From Diplosphaera chodatii (taxonomy: Eukaryota; Chlorophyta; Trebouxiophyceae; Prasiolales; Stichococcaceae), in assembly GCA_032358165.1 (NCBI GenBank), contig JAALGY010000023.1, positions 62,001-126,000 of the forward strand: a stretch of 64,000 nucleotides of DNA, written 5' to 3'. The notes beneath the pieces are model-generated. The model was not told the DNA's origin. It saw only the letters and a program-made list of their open reading frames with translations, and ran no database searches. Shown here in pieces: positions 11,704 to 23,253 of the stretch (positions within the stretch are counted from its first letter, which is position 1; every line of letters starts with the position of its first letter). A program made the position numbers and the translations under genes.

Positions 11704-13660
11704 TCAGGTTCGACTGTAGCTGCAGGTGTGCGACCTACTGGCTCCTGATGGCAGCAGCGGCCAGCCGAGAGCAGACGCCCTCAAATCCTGAAACACAGCA
11801 ACACTAAAACACAAGGGGGCTGCTCTCTGACCGTGCCTGGTGCTGTGCGGCAGGGCCGAGGTCCGCCACTCCACCAGCCGCATGTGGCCGGGGATGCACG
11901 CCTGCACCTGCAGCAGGGACGTGACCAAACGCTCAAGTTCATGAAATTTACAAAAGGAGATGGTCTGGGGGTCATGGTATAGGGCACGGTAGTGCCTTAC
12001 CTTTCTCTCCTTTCCGTTCCGCTCAAGAAAGTGACATGGGCATCAGGTGACGCCGGTACCTGCCGCGGCTTCAGGTGGGGCCATGCCATGGGGCCGCTGC
12101 CGTACTCGTAGTGCAGGGACTGCAGCGCGTGCGGCAGGGAGCCCAGCAGGCTGCCCGCCAGGTCGGGGCGCCCGGGAATTGTGTCGGCCCACACCCGCAG
12201 GTGCCTGAGGCACCGCATGCGCCCCACCTGCGCCTGCAGAGCGCTCACACGGCTGGTCCAGACGTGCCTGCGAGGCGGTGGCAAGTCGCAGCCCTCCAGC
12301 CATCTCACACCATGCATTCTGCTGAAGGGCACTCGGCTAACACACGCCACAGTCAGCTGCCCGCAATTGTATACCAAGTGCTCAGCAAGGTGACACAGGC
12401 GTACCTGCAGAGATGCAAAGTCATCCGGTGTCGACCAGGCTGTGTCACCAGCGGCCCAGTGCAGGGTCTCCGTACACGGCGGCAGGCGCGGCAGGGGGCC
12501 CCGTACGCCCATGACGCTCGTCAGAGCCTGGTAGACGTTCAGTGGGAACCAGACCTCGAAACCATGCGGCCCTGCTTCCCCTGCATGCCAAGAGAGTTCA
12601 CAGCCTGACCGGTGGGACATGCGAAGACACAAAGGTGCTGCAAACAGGTCTACGTTGGAGTGGCCATGCATGCAGGCGCTGACATGGCGTCAGCGCCTGC
12701 ACGACGTGCAGCAGCACAAACCCGTGCGAACGCTGGTCAGTGCACTCCGAAGGCATTGCACCTTTTTGCTGTAGGGCAACTGTGTGCAAGTGGAGCTTGT
12801 TTCGCCGCTGGAATCTGCTGTTGTGCAGCAGGCGTGACAGCGCTGCACCAATCTGCAGCAGCAGCACCAGCTGCGTCAACGCAAGCCACCTGTTCTGACA
12901 GCAGGCCAGCGCTCACAGCCTGGAGCGGGCGTCTGCATGACGGTACCTTCATGTGCAGCAGAGCGACCAGCCGCAAGAATGCTTGCCCACCTGTTGCGGA
13001 GGCTTGTAACCCTTGAGCCGAGTGTCGTGCCTGCAGCATCGCGGCCGGGGTCGGATGCGCAGCGCGCTGATAGGCGCCGGGCAGCTGGCCACCTGAAGCT
13101 CATCCAGGGTGGTCACACTCTCAGGTGCGCCGAACCACAACCAGTCCTGCAGCTCAAGGGGCAGCACAGCCACGATGCCGCTGCCACAGTGACGCTGCAC
13201 ATGCAGGGTGCATGGTGCCAGCAAGGCCTGTGCCTCAGCTCACCCGGTCGATGCGGTCCTTGAGAGCAGCGAACACTGGGTCCAGCGGCCCTTGAGCGGA
13301 CTCGCTTTCAACGGCGGTGGTGTCCCACAGCAGTGTCACGCTGACTGGCACCTCCAGCATGAAGCTGCGCCACCTGCAGTGAGAGGGAGGGCCAGCTGCA
13401 GAATCGGGTTGCAGTTCAGGGAAGTCAGAATGGCGGCACTCCGCCTGTGCATTGCAGCGGTGCGTGGTACAGGCAGGGCAGCGCTCACCTCCTGCACACC
13501 GAGGCGAGCTGGCACCATCTTGCCAGGTTGCTGAACGTGTCGTTGCTCAATCAATCTGCAGAGGGGCTGTGACCTGCGCCATGATCAGCCTGAACACATC
13601 CGGCGGCAGATCGTCGAAGCCGGTCACTGCCGAAGTTTGATCGCTGCAGCGAGAAGCCAT
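11704..13660 (-). pseudogene. F-box-like family protein B2 (pseudogene)
   Basis: Minus-strand exons mirror B1. The start is at 13660 with FDDLPPDVFRLIM. Then come a WRSFMLEVPVSVTL exon, an exon ending at 13093, 12852-12762 (91 bp, same length as in B1), 12571-12405 (GPHGFEVWFP...WAAGDTAWSTPDDF), an exon ending at 12060 (HLRVWADTIPGRPDL) and 11907-11704 (PGHMRLVEW). In exon 1 the frame reaches TGA just after APLQID, and a base has been lost compared with B1. The last exon of B1 is split here by a 152-bp intron (11908-12059). Divergent from A3. Confidence 0.65.
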
Positions 13661-13889
13661 GGGTGAGAACCTTCAACTGTGCTAGGCGAAAGATCGCTGC
13701 CTCGGCAGGCAAGCGCTGCTCGTGAGCAATGCAAAGCCACATGTGACATGGCATGCATGACCTGGTGCCTGATGTTGCAGTTAGTAAACCAGTCACATGT
13801 CCCATGATTGTGCAACCTTGAACGGCAGCGCACACATCACAATTCATCAACGGCATCTGCTGCTTGCAGGCTACTCTGCAGCTTCCACC
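13661..13889. promoter_or_regulatory. Divergent upstream region between B2 and A3
   Basis: 229 bp lie between the B2 and A3 start codons, matching the B1/A2 layout. Both genes could share this control region. No specific element was recognised. Confidence 0.4.
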
Positions 13890-15900
13890 ATGCCTAGTGG
13901 CTCAAAGAAGCAGAAGCGGCAGCGGCGCACCGCAGTCATGGCGGCAATTGGTGACCTGCCAGATCACATTCTCGAACTCATCCTGCAGCATGCCACCGAG
14001 GTGCTGCGGACGGACAGTGACAGGGACACCTTCCACCGCGCTGCTGCCTGGGAGGCGCTTGCCAGCGTGGACAGCAGGTGCGACGAGCTGGACAGGTCCC
14101 AGATGCCATTGGCAGGCGCCGCAGCGCATCACATTGAATGGTTGTCAGCACCTGGCGTCAGTAGACAGTTGATCTGGAGAGGATTGCCGTAATGTACCGC
14201 AGATGGCGAAGGATCATGCAAGGTCAGCCAGTCAGCCTGACGCTGCAGTATGACGTCAGTGAAAAGCGGGACCCAAAGACGCCCATGCATGTCCAGCGCC
14301 TGGGCCAGGTACACAACTGCATATATCTTGTGGTCCACCCCTGGGGTCGCACAGCCCTGCGAGCCAATCATGTTTGCTGCGACATCATTGTAGACACGAC
14401 TGACGCACAACCTGCTGATGGCGATTGGACCAGTTGCCCAAGGTTGTTGAACAATTCACGTACTACTGGTGGTACGCTGCAGCTAGGACGCAGCAGAGTG
14501 CCGGTGCTCAGCCTGACGATCCTGGAGCCACGGATGAGCCGGCTGCCTGGCGATCCCCGCTACCTGCCAAGCGCTCCTGCGGAGCCGGTGTCAGCTGCGG
14601 TGCGTGCTGCTGGCAGCAGGACCTCAAAGGCAGGCGGGCATGCGTGGAAGACATGCAGTTATGCAGCGTAGGCAGCCAATCAACAACAGGATAGTACACT
14701 GTTCACACGCGGCCGTGTTATCTCCCGCGGTTATGGCTGATGGCCAGCTTCCTCAGCTGGTAAGGTGCTCAGTTCGGGCGCATGCACAACAGCTGTAACA
14801 ACGGCAGTTGTTGTGTCTGCATGAAGGCTCTGGTTTGTCGATCACTCAATGCTGGAACACACGTGACTACTCATAGTCGGCCATGTTGTTCACTCTGGTG
14901 ATTCATATGCTTCCAGCATGCTGCAGGTGACTGAGCTGCTGACGGCAAACAATTTCCAGCGCTACTCGGGACCAGTGCTGGAGAGTCTGATAAGGCAGGA
15001 GTGGCACAACCGCTGCTTCGATTTCACTGCGGCGCCAGAGGCCTTCCCGGTGAAATGCAAACCACCGTCCTCACTAAAACAGCTTGGCTGCTTGTGTGTC
15101 CATTGTGAAGCCTGCCAACCACTACACAGACCACTACACAGGGTCTTAATCACTGGCAGCTGTCCCCCAGAGTAATCACCTTTGGTAAGGCCCTCTGTAG
15201 GTGCTCAAAACCCTGCGCGGCGTCGGCGGCCAGCTGCCCCTGGGGCTGCCGCCTCATCTGGAGACCCTGGAGTACGCCGCCGAGCTTGCGTCTGGCGACA
15301 AAGAGTGGTGGTCAGAAAGCGGACCACTGGCCGCAGCATTCGAGAGGATAGTCCAGCTTGCGGATCTGAAGAAGCTAACTATCCTGCGCTGCCTTCAGCA
15401 ACACCTGCCGTTCAACTTTTCACCCAGCTGCCAGCCACCGTGGAGGTGTGCACAGCAGTGGTCGCTGGCCGTGCATGCAGGGAAGAGGTGCTGCGTGCAT
15501 GTGCTTCTGCCAGGTGCATGTCATGCTGTATGCTGAGCAGTTGCAAGGTGCTCTGGTCTAATGGCTATTTGGCGGACATTTGCTGCAGGGTGACAGCTTA
15601 AGCAGTGCCAGAGAGTGCCAGCGTTAGCCGAGACTTACGATGCATGTCGTGATGGTGCTTTCTGCGCTGCAGGTCGCCACCTTCAGCGATTGCAGACTCG
15701 AGGTCATAAGAGGTGACAAGCAACAGCAATTTGCTGCGTGGCGGGACGCTGTGCCGCAGCACCTGCAAATCTCAAGTTGGGAGGACGAGAGTGACGATGA
15801 CGAAGACGCTCCCTGGACCATCGACACGCTCTCAACGTTTGAACTGGAATCAAGGCCAGCTTGTGAGCGGCGCGGCCGTATGAGTTCGAAACAGGGGTAG
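13890..15900 (+). pseudogene. F-box/LRR-like family protein A3 (single-base frameshift)
   Basis: Six exons: 13890-14077, 14203-14308, 14483-14599, 14927-15049, 15201-15445 and 15673-15900. The protein starts MPSGSKKQKRQ (basic), then IGDLPDHILELILQHAT (F-box-like), WRRIMQGQPVSLTL, SRVPVLSLTILE, NFQRYSGPVLESL, LETLEY, LKKLTI, and a last exon with an acidic run. Intron phases are 2,0,0,0,0, as in A4 and A6. Exon 5 is 245 bp where A1 has 246; one base is missing at LPFNF before the conserved TQLPATV, so the last exon would be read in the wrong frame. Everything else is intact, so the break is recent or a sequencing error. Confidence 0.7.
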
Positions 15901-17029
15901 TCTGCTTGGTGAGGCATAAATGCTTGTTATATTGCAGAAGCTATTGCGCGATCCCAGGGTCGCTCAGGTGAGCTGAACGTGGGTCTAGTATGCTGCTACG
16001 AGTCCCTAATCGGCTGGACATGCGACTCTTTCGGGTTTCCCAGTCAGCATCTGCACCTTGTCACCTTGCTTTTGCGTCACAGTCACAATGCATCCAAGCC
16101 GAACTCTCGATATGCAAGCAAATGGCACAGAGTCCATTTGCCAAGAATTCAAACTGCAACACTGCGCATAATCACAAATCACAGTCGGTCCTACTTAGCT
16201 GCATCCTGGTGCCCAATCGGCTCCCGCATCACTACCGCTCGGCATCATGTGGGCACAACCTTGCCTTGGTGATGCTGGCGGCAGCGGCTTTCGGAACCAG
16301 TCTGCACGTTGCGGCGGTGCTGGCAGCGGCAACAGTATATGGATGTTGCTGTGGGACTCTGACGCCTGCGGCGGCGGCAGCGGCAACCTGCAGGCATGGG
16401 TGACGCACTGCAGTCGCACTCAATGACGAGCGGAGCAAGTTCACATGCCATCAACACAGGGTTTGCGGTCTTCAAGTCTGCAGCTGGTAGTCGTAACTGC
16501 AAGCCATCAAAAGGAACTGCAGCTGCACTGCTGCATGGCATGGGGCGCGCACAACTTCAGTGGCATGCCAGCGCGCCTTCGACATTGCAATGCCCTGCAG
16601 CACAAGCGCAGGCGGCCTGCTTGGCTCGGGACATGGACCTCGTGAAGCACTGTCCGGCACGCTGCCAATCTGGCGGATGTCTGGGCTCCATGCTACATGG
16701 CTGGATGCTGGCTGCTGCATGCCATGCTGCCTCCGGCGCACAGGCGGCTGCCAAGCGTGTGGAGCTGGATCCTGCACACCACAAAATGCACAGCTGGTCA
16801 GCACGTAATGGCCATGAGGGTGCAGGTGTGACGACTTGCTGTGGATGGTGCTGTGCTGCTGCGTCTAAGATGCAATACTTTCAAAAATGGCACAGCAGCA
16901 CAGTCGGTACTCACAGAATAGCTCCAGTGCAGTTTTACTTCATAACACCAGGCATGCTATAGAGTGGGCCATGCATGCGTGCACAGTTGTTGCCGCTGCC
17001 CGGACACTTGTGCATCCTGCATCTGGCAA
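15901..17029. other. No gene assigned
   Basis: This lies between A3 and the inverted remnant X3. Open frames show no family motifs and I see no convincing splice structure. Confidence 0.4.
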
Positions 17030-17110
17030 TGCAGATGCAGCAGATTTCAGCTGATGGCTGCTGCTGCCCTCGGTATTGCAGGGTGTCCTTCCGGCTGGTG
17101 GCAACATCGG
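17030..17110 (-). pseudogene. X3: inverted fragment of the X unit
   Basis: The reverse complement contains GGAAGGACACCCTGCA followed by CAGCAGCAGCCATCAGC, matching the KDTLQ block of X1 (about 3400) and X2 (about 11420). It lies on the minus strand, as do A4 and A5 beside it, so this part of the cluster was copied in inverted orientation. Confidence 0.5.
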
Positions 17111-17974
17111 CAATGGCAGAGCAAGGCCGACTGGGCGTTGGGTTGTATCAAGGGGTTTGGTGGATATTACTATCATAGCAGGTCTGCTCATCATACCCTC
17201 TATGTGCCTGATTGTGCAGTGTCGGAGCGGCCGCCGTCCTGCTGCATCGGCATGGACGCATGTGAGCTTGCACATCAACATAATTCTGCCATCATCATGA
17301 TGGGTGGTGCTGCTCCAGGGCCTGCATCTGTAAGCTGGTGGCGGCAGTCATGTGCACTGGATGCAACATTCAAGCACATCAACGCAGCGCAGTAGCACTC
17401 TCAGACTGCGATGTATGGCACTAGGCGCGTGCTTATCCCACCAGGTACACATGCGTTTGGTGGGCATAGCTGCACTGTGCCGTCTTCCTGTATCACATGC
17501 ATTGCACGCTGTGTCGTATCCTTACTTCTGGGCATGTATGGGGCATGATCGTGTCAGATGTTCATGTCTGCAAACTGTTTGAGCACAGGGCTGAAGCCGC
17601 TGTGGTGACGAGGGCCAGCCGTATTCGGAGGTGTATCCGAGCAGTGCTGAGGCTGGCTCCCAATGCAGCGCCAACTGTGTGACGTGTTCGTCGGCAGCTG
17701 CGGCAGCAGTGGGGTTCTGATGTGTGGACTCGACTCAAGGTTGTTGGTGGCACTCCTGTGAAACTGCGGTCCACAGTCAAAGGCCGGTAGCGGGGCCCCA
17801 ATGGCACTGTCATGTTTGTAGGTGAAGCATCTGATTGCTACATTGAGTGGTTCGTAGCCTCTGCGCCATGCAACACGATAGATATGATATGAAGACATAA
17901 CCCCTGCCGTGCTGTCGAAAGGTCAATACCACTGCAGCTTTTGTACGAATCCATGAGCAGACTCTCTGACATGT
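17111..17974. other. No gene assigned
   Basis: This is downstream of A4 (which ends at 17975 on the minus strand). No coding region is supported. Confidence 0.4.
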
Positions 17975-20258
17975 CTAGGCTTGCCGCTCGCCTGCTGCTG
18001 TGTCGTTTGTCAGCAGTGTGAAGTCTGCCTGCACTGTACCATCGTCAAAGTCCTTGGGGAACTCGGACCAGCCTGCCAGCTTCAGATGCGTCGGTGCCGC
18101 AGCCTGCCGTTGTTCAGCTGGGTGACTGCCCTTGACCCCGCACACGAACTCCAGCCTTAACAACAAGAAATGGGCGACCTACAGCAAATCAGCAGCAAGA
18201 TGATCATACACAACTTTGCTGCTGGCAATTGGCAGCAGCTGGCTGATGCATGCTGCACTACAGCATGCAATCATGCAATCATCAGTCGCCGGCCGGCAGC
18301 CATCAGGCATTGCAGCATACATTCTTGCTGAGCGTACAGCCTCCAAATCCTGTGCTGAAGAGCAGCGCAGATGGCCTTGTAATGCAACACATGCTTGCAC
18401 ACCAATCCAGAGCAAATCGCACCCCACCTGCACAGACGGCGGCAGCTGTGAGACGAAGCTGAACGGCAGGGGCACCACATTGGAGAAGACGCTACGCCGT
18501 ACGTGCAGCTCCTTCAGGCTTCGCAGGCGGCTGATGGCCTCCGCCGCACAGTCCAGGTGGCTCCTACAGAACCTGTGGTCGGTCCAGGGTGGCTCGTCGC
18601 CATGTGCTACAGACACGCCCCCGGCAGTGTACTCCAGGTTTTCCAGCCCAGACGGCAGCCCAGTTCGGAGCTGGCCGCCAACGCCACGCAGTATCCTCAG
18701 CGCCTACATACAGCATGCAAAGTCGTAAGGATAGACACTGTGCAGCAGCCTGCATCCGATGGCCCCATCTGCAGCCAGGTTTGACAGACTGGCAGATATA
18801 CATATGCAGTCGAGCATCGCGTTTGTATGTGCTCGAACTTCAATGGGGAAGCTTTCCGCATGCATGACGCATGATGCGACCATGGTGCGTGCGTGACAGC
18901 CAGCGGTATTAGCAGCCAGCCCACACATATCAGAGAAGTTTAGGCAGCTCACCGGATACACATCTGGCGACGCAGCAAAGTCGAAGCAGCAGTCGTCTTG
19001 AGGCTGGATGGACAGGACTTCCAGAACTGGACCCGAATACCGCTGAAAGTCGTTTGGCGTCAGCAGCTGTGACACCTGCAGCGCGTGAGGGATATAGAGG
19101 TATACATGGAGAAGTGAGTTTGTAGGTGCCTTAGGCGCTGAGCATGTGGCTGGTGGGTGGGTGTTGGGTGCTGGTCATGTAGCTGGTTGCTGCTGACTGG
19201 CTCTGGACACGATGTGATGCACAGGTGGCATGTGCATTGCAGTGAAGGGCGTCCACAGGCTGCAAGCAACTGACATGCTTCTCTGCCTGCAATCATGATG
19301 CCAGGCAGGCTCAATGGGTGCTTGGCGTACACACACACACACCGCACCTCATAGCACAGCGCATGTAGTGGGACAAAAGCCGATTCCTCATGGCAGTCTT
19401 GGATGTCCTGCAGGATAGCCAGGCTGAGCACCGGCACTCTGCTATGCGCCAGCTGCAGTGGACCAAACAACGGACGTCGCGTGATGATGCAATGTGCGTG
19501 GAATGGCCAACAGCATGCAGCTGCAGGCTGCACAGCGCGTGTCCATGTGTCCACACGGCTTCTGCCACCACCGCCATCTCAAATGAGCTGGACATCCATA
19601 GCATATACACCCAGATCATAGCAGTCCTTGGCGGCATACACATATCGCCAAAATAGGCGGCTGACTCTGCTGTAAGTATCTCATAGCCTGTCCTGAGAGT
19701 TGATTGCTGCAGTGAAATCATCTATATATGACAATGAAACAAACCAAGCGAAGGATGCACCTACCTGGCGCAGTCGCTTGATGTTCGTGACGAACCGAAA
19801 ATCTGCTGACGTTTTCACTTCTTCGTCACACATGTCAGAGAAGTAAGACCGATCGCAGCACACTAATCCAAGGCTGATCGGGTGCTTCTGCATGAGCGTC
19901 TGCCACCTGCGGGCAATCATGAGATCCAGTCTCATGACCCAGCCATAGTACGACGCTGCACCATTTCAGAGGCAACGAGGGCGGCGCTATGTGTGTGCTG
20001 CACCGGCATGGTAGCTGCATGCACAAAGAAATGCTTGGCGCGCATGCACCAACTTTGACGACTTTGAACGACACTACGACATACAGTAGTGGTGATCAGA
20101 CGAGGTGGTGCAAACCTGCTGTCCACGGTGGCCAGTGAATACCAAGCAGCAACACGATGGAAGGTGTCACAGTTCTCGCGGTCCTCTCGCAGAGGCTCAG
20201 TGACACGCTGCAAGACGAGGTCCAGAAGCTCATCGGGCAGGTCGCTCATAGCCACCAT
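17975..20258 (-). CDS. F-box/LRR-like family protein A4 (intact, ~330 aa)
   Basis: Six minus-strand exons join in one frame: 20258-20116, 19906-19765, 19452-19348, 19075-18953, 18703-18428 and 18178-17975. They total 993 bp including the TAG stop. The start MVAMSDLPDELLDLVLQRVT is F-box-like. Exon 2 begins with the shared Trp (WQTLMQKHPISLGL), exon 3 has SRVPVLSLAILQ, and exon 4 has NDFQRYSGPVLEVL. Exon 5 has LRGVGGQLRTGLP, LENLEY and LKELHV, like degenerate leucine-rich repeats, and the FSFVSQLPPSVQ end. Exon 6 (VAHF start) is less acidic than in A1 and A3. It is one of two members in the window with no break. A role in SCF-type ubiquitination is inferred from the F-box-like start only. Confidence 0.75.
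19329..19342. repeat. (CA)n microsatellite
   Basis: A short run of AC/CA dinucleotides lies just past the exon 3 donor of A4 and may vary in length between strains. Confidence 0.8.
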
Positions 20259-20399
20259 GATTGCTGCACACCGGCTACTACTGCTGGCTCAAGTTGAGGC
20301 TCGCTGATGTCCCGCAACTTTTGCTGGATATGACTCGTCACTACCATGCCCTTTCCTTTTTGCGGCAGTGTATGTGGGAACCGTGGGACTGTCAAGATG

Positions 20400-22566
20400 C
20401 TATATCGCAGGGTAGGTTGAAGGTGTGACAGCTTGGGCTGCTCGCATCGTGTCTGGAGACAAGACTCTCGTATGCTGGCCGGCATGAAGGACATCTATCA
20501 GACTATCATGGCTGCAGTGGCGCAATGGTGGCACAGCAGATGTGCCTCGACTCCACAGGGTTTCACAGCCTGTGAAACCTGGCAGGCCTGATATTCTAGC
20601 CGCCACATGCGGATCATGGACAGGTCTCAGGCCAGTCCCTGCTTCCAGCTTGAAGGTCGCCAGCACCGCCAGAGCGTCGCACAGGTCATCCTCATCCTCC
20701 CGCTCTGTGATGCGCATGTGTCCCGCCGCCGCAGCCCGCCAGGCAGCGAGCGGCAACTCCCACCCAGCTAACACGGTCAGCAGGCAGGCTTCAAAGGTGG
20801 CGACCTGCAGCATCAAGGCAGCTGCATTAGCTTGGCAGAGGGTGCCAAAGGGTCAAGGCAATGGCGGTGCTAGTAGCTCGACCTCAGCACTTTGCAGCAG
20901 TTGCCCAACAGCAGTCAGCGAAATGCACTCCACAACGTCTGAGCTGCCACTATGCAGCAGGCCGATCAACAGACATCAGACCATGTCAAGCGAGCTTCAG
21001 CCGCGGTAGAAGAGTGCAGTTCGTCCCACCTGCAGGCCTTCTGGCAGCCGGGCCACGAAGCTGAGCGGCAGGTGCGCCGAGCAGCAGTGCCCCACAGTCA
21101 GCCGCTACAGCTCCGGCAACCACCAGATGACCTGCGCCGCCGCGTCCAGGTGCTGGTGCCAAAGGTCCTGTATTCCTCAGTCCCCGGGCCGGCACTGTAC
21201 TCCAGGGTCTCCAGCTGGAACGGCAGCCCAGTGGGCAGCTGGCCACCGCGCAGGGTCTTGAGTTGCTGCAAGATCCAACAAACCTGAACTGTATCTCTGC
21301 AATGGTTGCCGTCACCGTGGCTATATTGAAGTGTCAGCAAATGTGCGCACACTCAGGACCTCTGCCACAGCAGATATGCAGCAAGGCCAGCCAGCATACT
21401 GTCGACACAACTGCTCGGTGTATTGGGACATGCAGCCCCTGCAACATTGTCGGATGCCACAAGCAACCCACCGGGAATGCCTGAGGCTATGTAGCAAAGC
21501 TGAAGGAGCGGTTGCCCCTCCTGTTCCATTGCAAGGCTCGTCAGCACTGGCCCTGAGCACTGCTGGAACCTTGGCGCCGCCAGCAGCTCAGACACCTGTA
21601 GCCTTGCAGAGGAAGCACACAACATTGGGTCGGAGGGTGCGCTTGCTTTGGTGTAACTGCCCTGACAGCTGCAAAGACTGCTTTTCGATCCAAGCAGCAT
21701 TTGTTGCTCAGGTGTGCATGTAAACTCCAGATGCTACGACTGATCAGAAAAGGATGCTCTGGGTATGATTGAACGCACAACGGCAATGCTGCTGCTGCTC
21801 TTGTTGATCTGCTTGGTTTCCAGCTGAAGGTTTGCACTTGATGTCTGGACACAGCAGGTGATGCCCACACACCGCAATGCAGACCGATGGCGGCGGCAAA
21901 ATCCTTTGCCGCAGGGTGGGGCCATCAGTCCTCCTCAGCGGTCGCAGTACACTTCAGCTGCACACCGTCACGCTGCTGTGCGCCAGCTGCAGAGGAGCGG
22001 CACAAGGAGTAAGACATCGGCGATGTGGCGTCAGTATACCGTCCAGCGTTCCTGCGCTGCTCTGCAGATCGGGATGCGCATTGCGAGCACAGCCATGCAC
22101 GTCCTCGCTCCACGAGCACCTCAAATGTGCTGCTCAAAGCCGTGCTTGGCACGCATAGCCGCACTCAACAGTTGGAAAAGCTGAGATGTGCGCCTGCTGC
22201 AGCCAGCGGGCGTGGCACAATCTGGGTCCAGGTCTAGCTGCCATGACCCGGTGAGCAATGTGCTGCCTGACATGCGCAAGCTGACTGGCTGTTCCCTGCA
22301 TGAGCTGGCGCCACTGCGCGGCAGAATGCTGCGTCTTTCTTATTCCCTGTCAATCAAGCATGTTGCCATCAAATGGCGCTGCGGACTGGTAAGGATCAAT
22401 GTACGCATGAACCACGTGCATGCCTGCTGTTCACGCCAGATGCAGAGCTCCACGCACTGATGCGGTTGAAGTTGTTGCCCTTGCTGTCAACTTGCAGATC
22501 ATCGGTCACAGGCTGCAGGATCATCTGCTCCAGAATGTGATCTGGCAAGTCACACAGTTGCGCCAT
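20400..22566 (-). pseudogene. F-box/LRR-like family protein A5 (pseudogene)
   Basis: It is a tandem neighbour of A4 on the minus strand, with its stop 142 bp upstream of the A4 start codon. Exon 1 (22566-22424) starts MAQLCDLPDHILEQMI, F-box-like, and ends at a GC dinucleotide instead of GT. Exon 2 is recognisable near 22313 (WRQLMQG), with a phase mismatch. In exon 3 (near 21970) LAHSSVTV runs into TGA. Exon 4 is 21595-21472, one base longer than in other copies. Exon 5 (21265-21030) has lost part of GVGG and has an in-frame TAG. Exon 6 (20804-20400) starts VATFEACLL with a long open tail. Several independent breaks make it a pseudogene. Confidence 0.75.
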
Positions 22567-23253
22567 CCAAACCAGCGTACAGCTGGACGCGAGGTTGGAT
22601 CAGTAAGTGCGATTACTTGCTGCTCAAGCTACCAAAACAGAGCAACGGGCTGCTGCACTCGATGTTGTTGCATGGGAACATTCAATGCAGGGCGGCTGAC
22701 ACTGCAGTTCAGAAACATCTCTGGGGCCCCCGAAAGCACCTGGCTGACTGTCGGAGGGTGCCTTTTGGCCAGCATCCCCCAGCTTGCAGGCAGCAGTCAT
22801 TCCATCATTCACACGAGATGTAATCACCAGCGTGTCAGAGTGTAGGGACGTCAGAATACACAAGCATTATTGATGGGTCTGAGGGTATGTTTGGCAAGAC
22901 CTTGTGGCAGCACCACACCACCTGTGTGCAGCATCCGTAACCTTCGGACGTCTCAAGTGTAGAGCCGACTTGCCGGTCGGTGACCAGGTACGTACGCCTG
23001 CAAAAGTTCAACTGTTGATACGGCAGCACGCCTGGTATTCACACGCATGTCACTTGCACACGCAACATTGCGCTGTCCGCGGCAACGCCCTGCTGTCCGC
23101 AGCAACTGATGCAGCGCAGTCATGTGCTGGGCCAAGTAATCGGTGCTCCAACAATCTGCTCAACAGCTGATTAACATATACATTGCTGTTGTCCAGGCCC
23201 CCTGCGCTGCGCTGAGTCGAGTCAGACGAACGCGTCCAGCGCACGACGGCGCC
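22567..23253. other. Intergenic between A5 (-) and the phosphatase gene (+)
   Basis: The flanking genes diverge here. No coding region was recognised. Confidence 0.4.

Noticed and set aside
11583..11719. AADKLLVCSAAAALVGI block as a BTB/BACK-type domain
   Set aside because: The resemblance is only a short helical pattern, and the X1 copy does not keep the frame.
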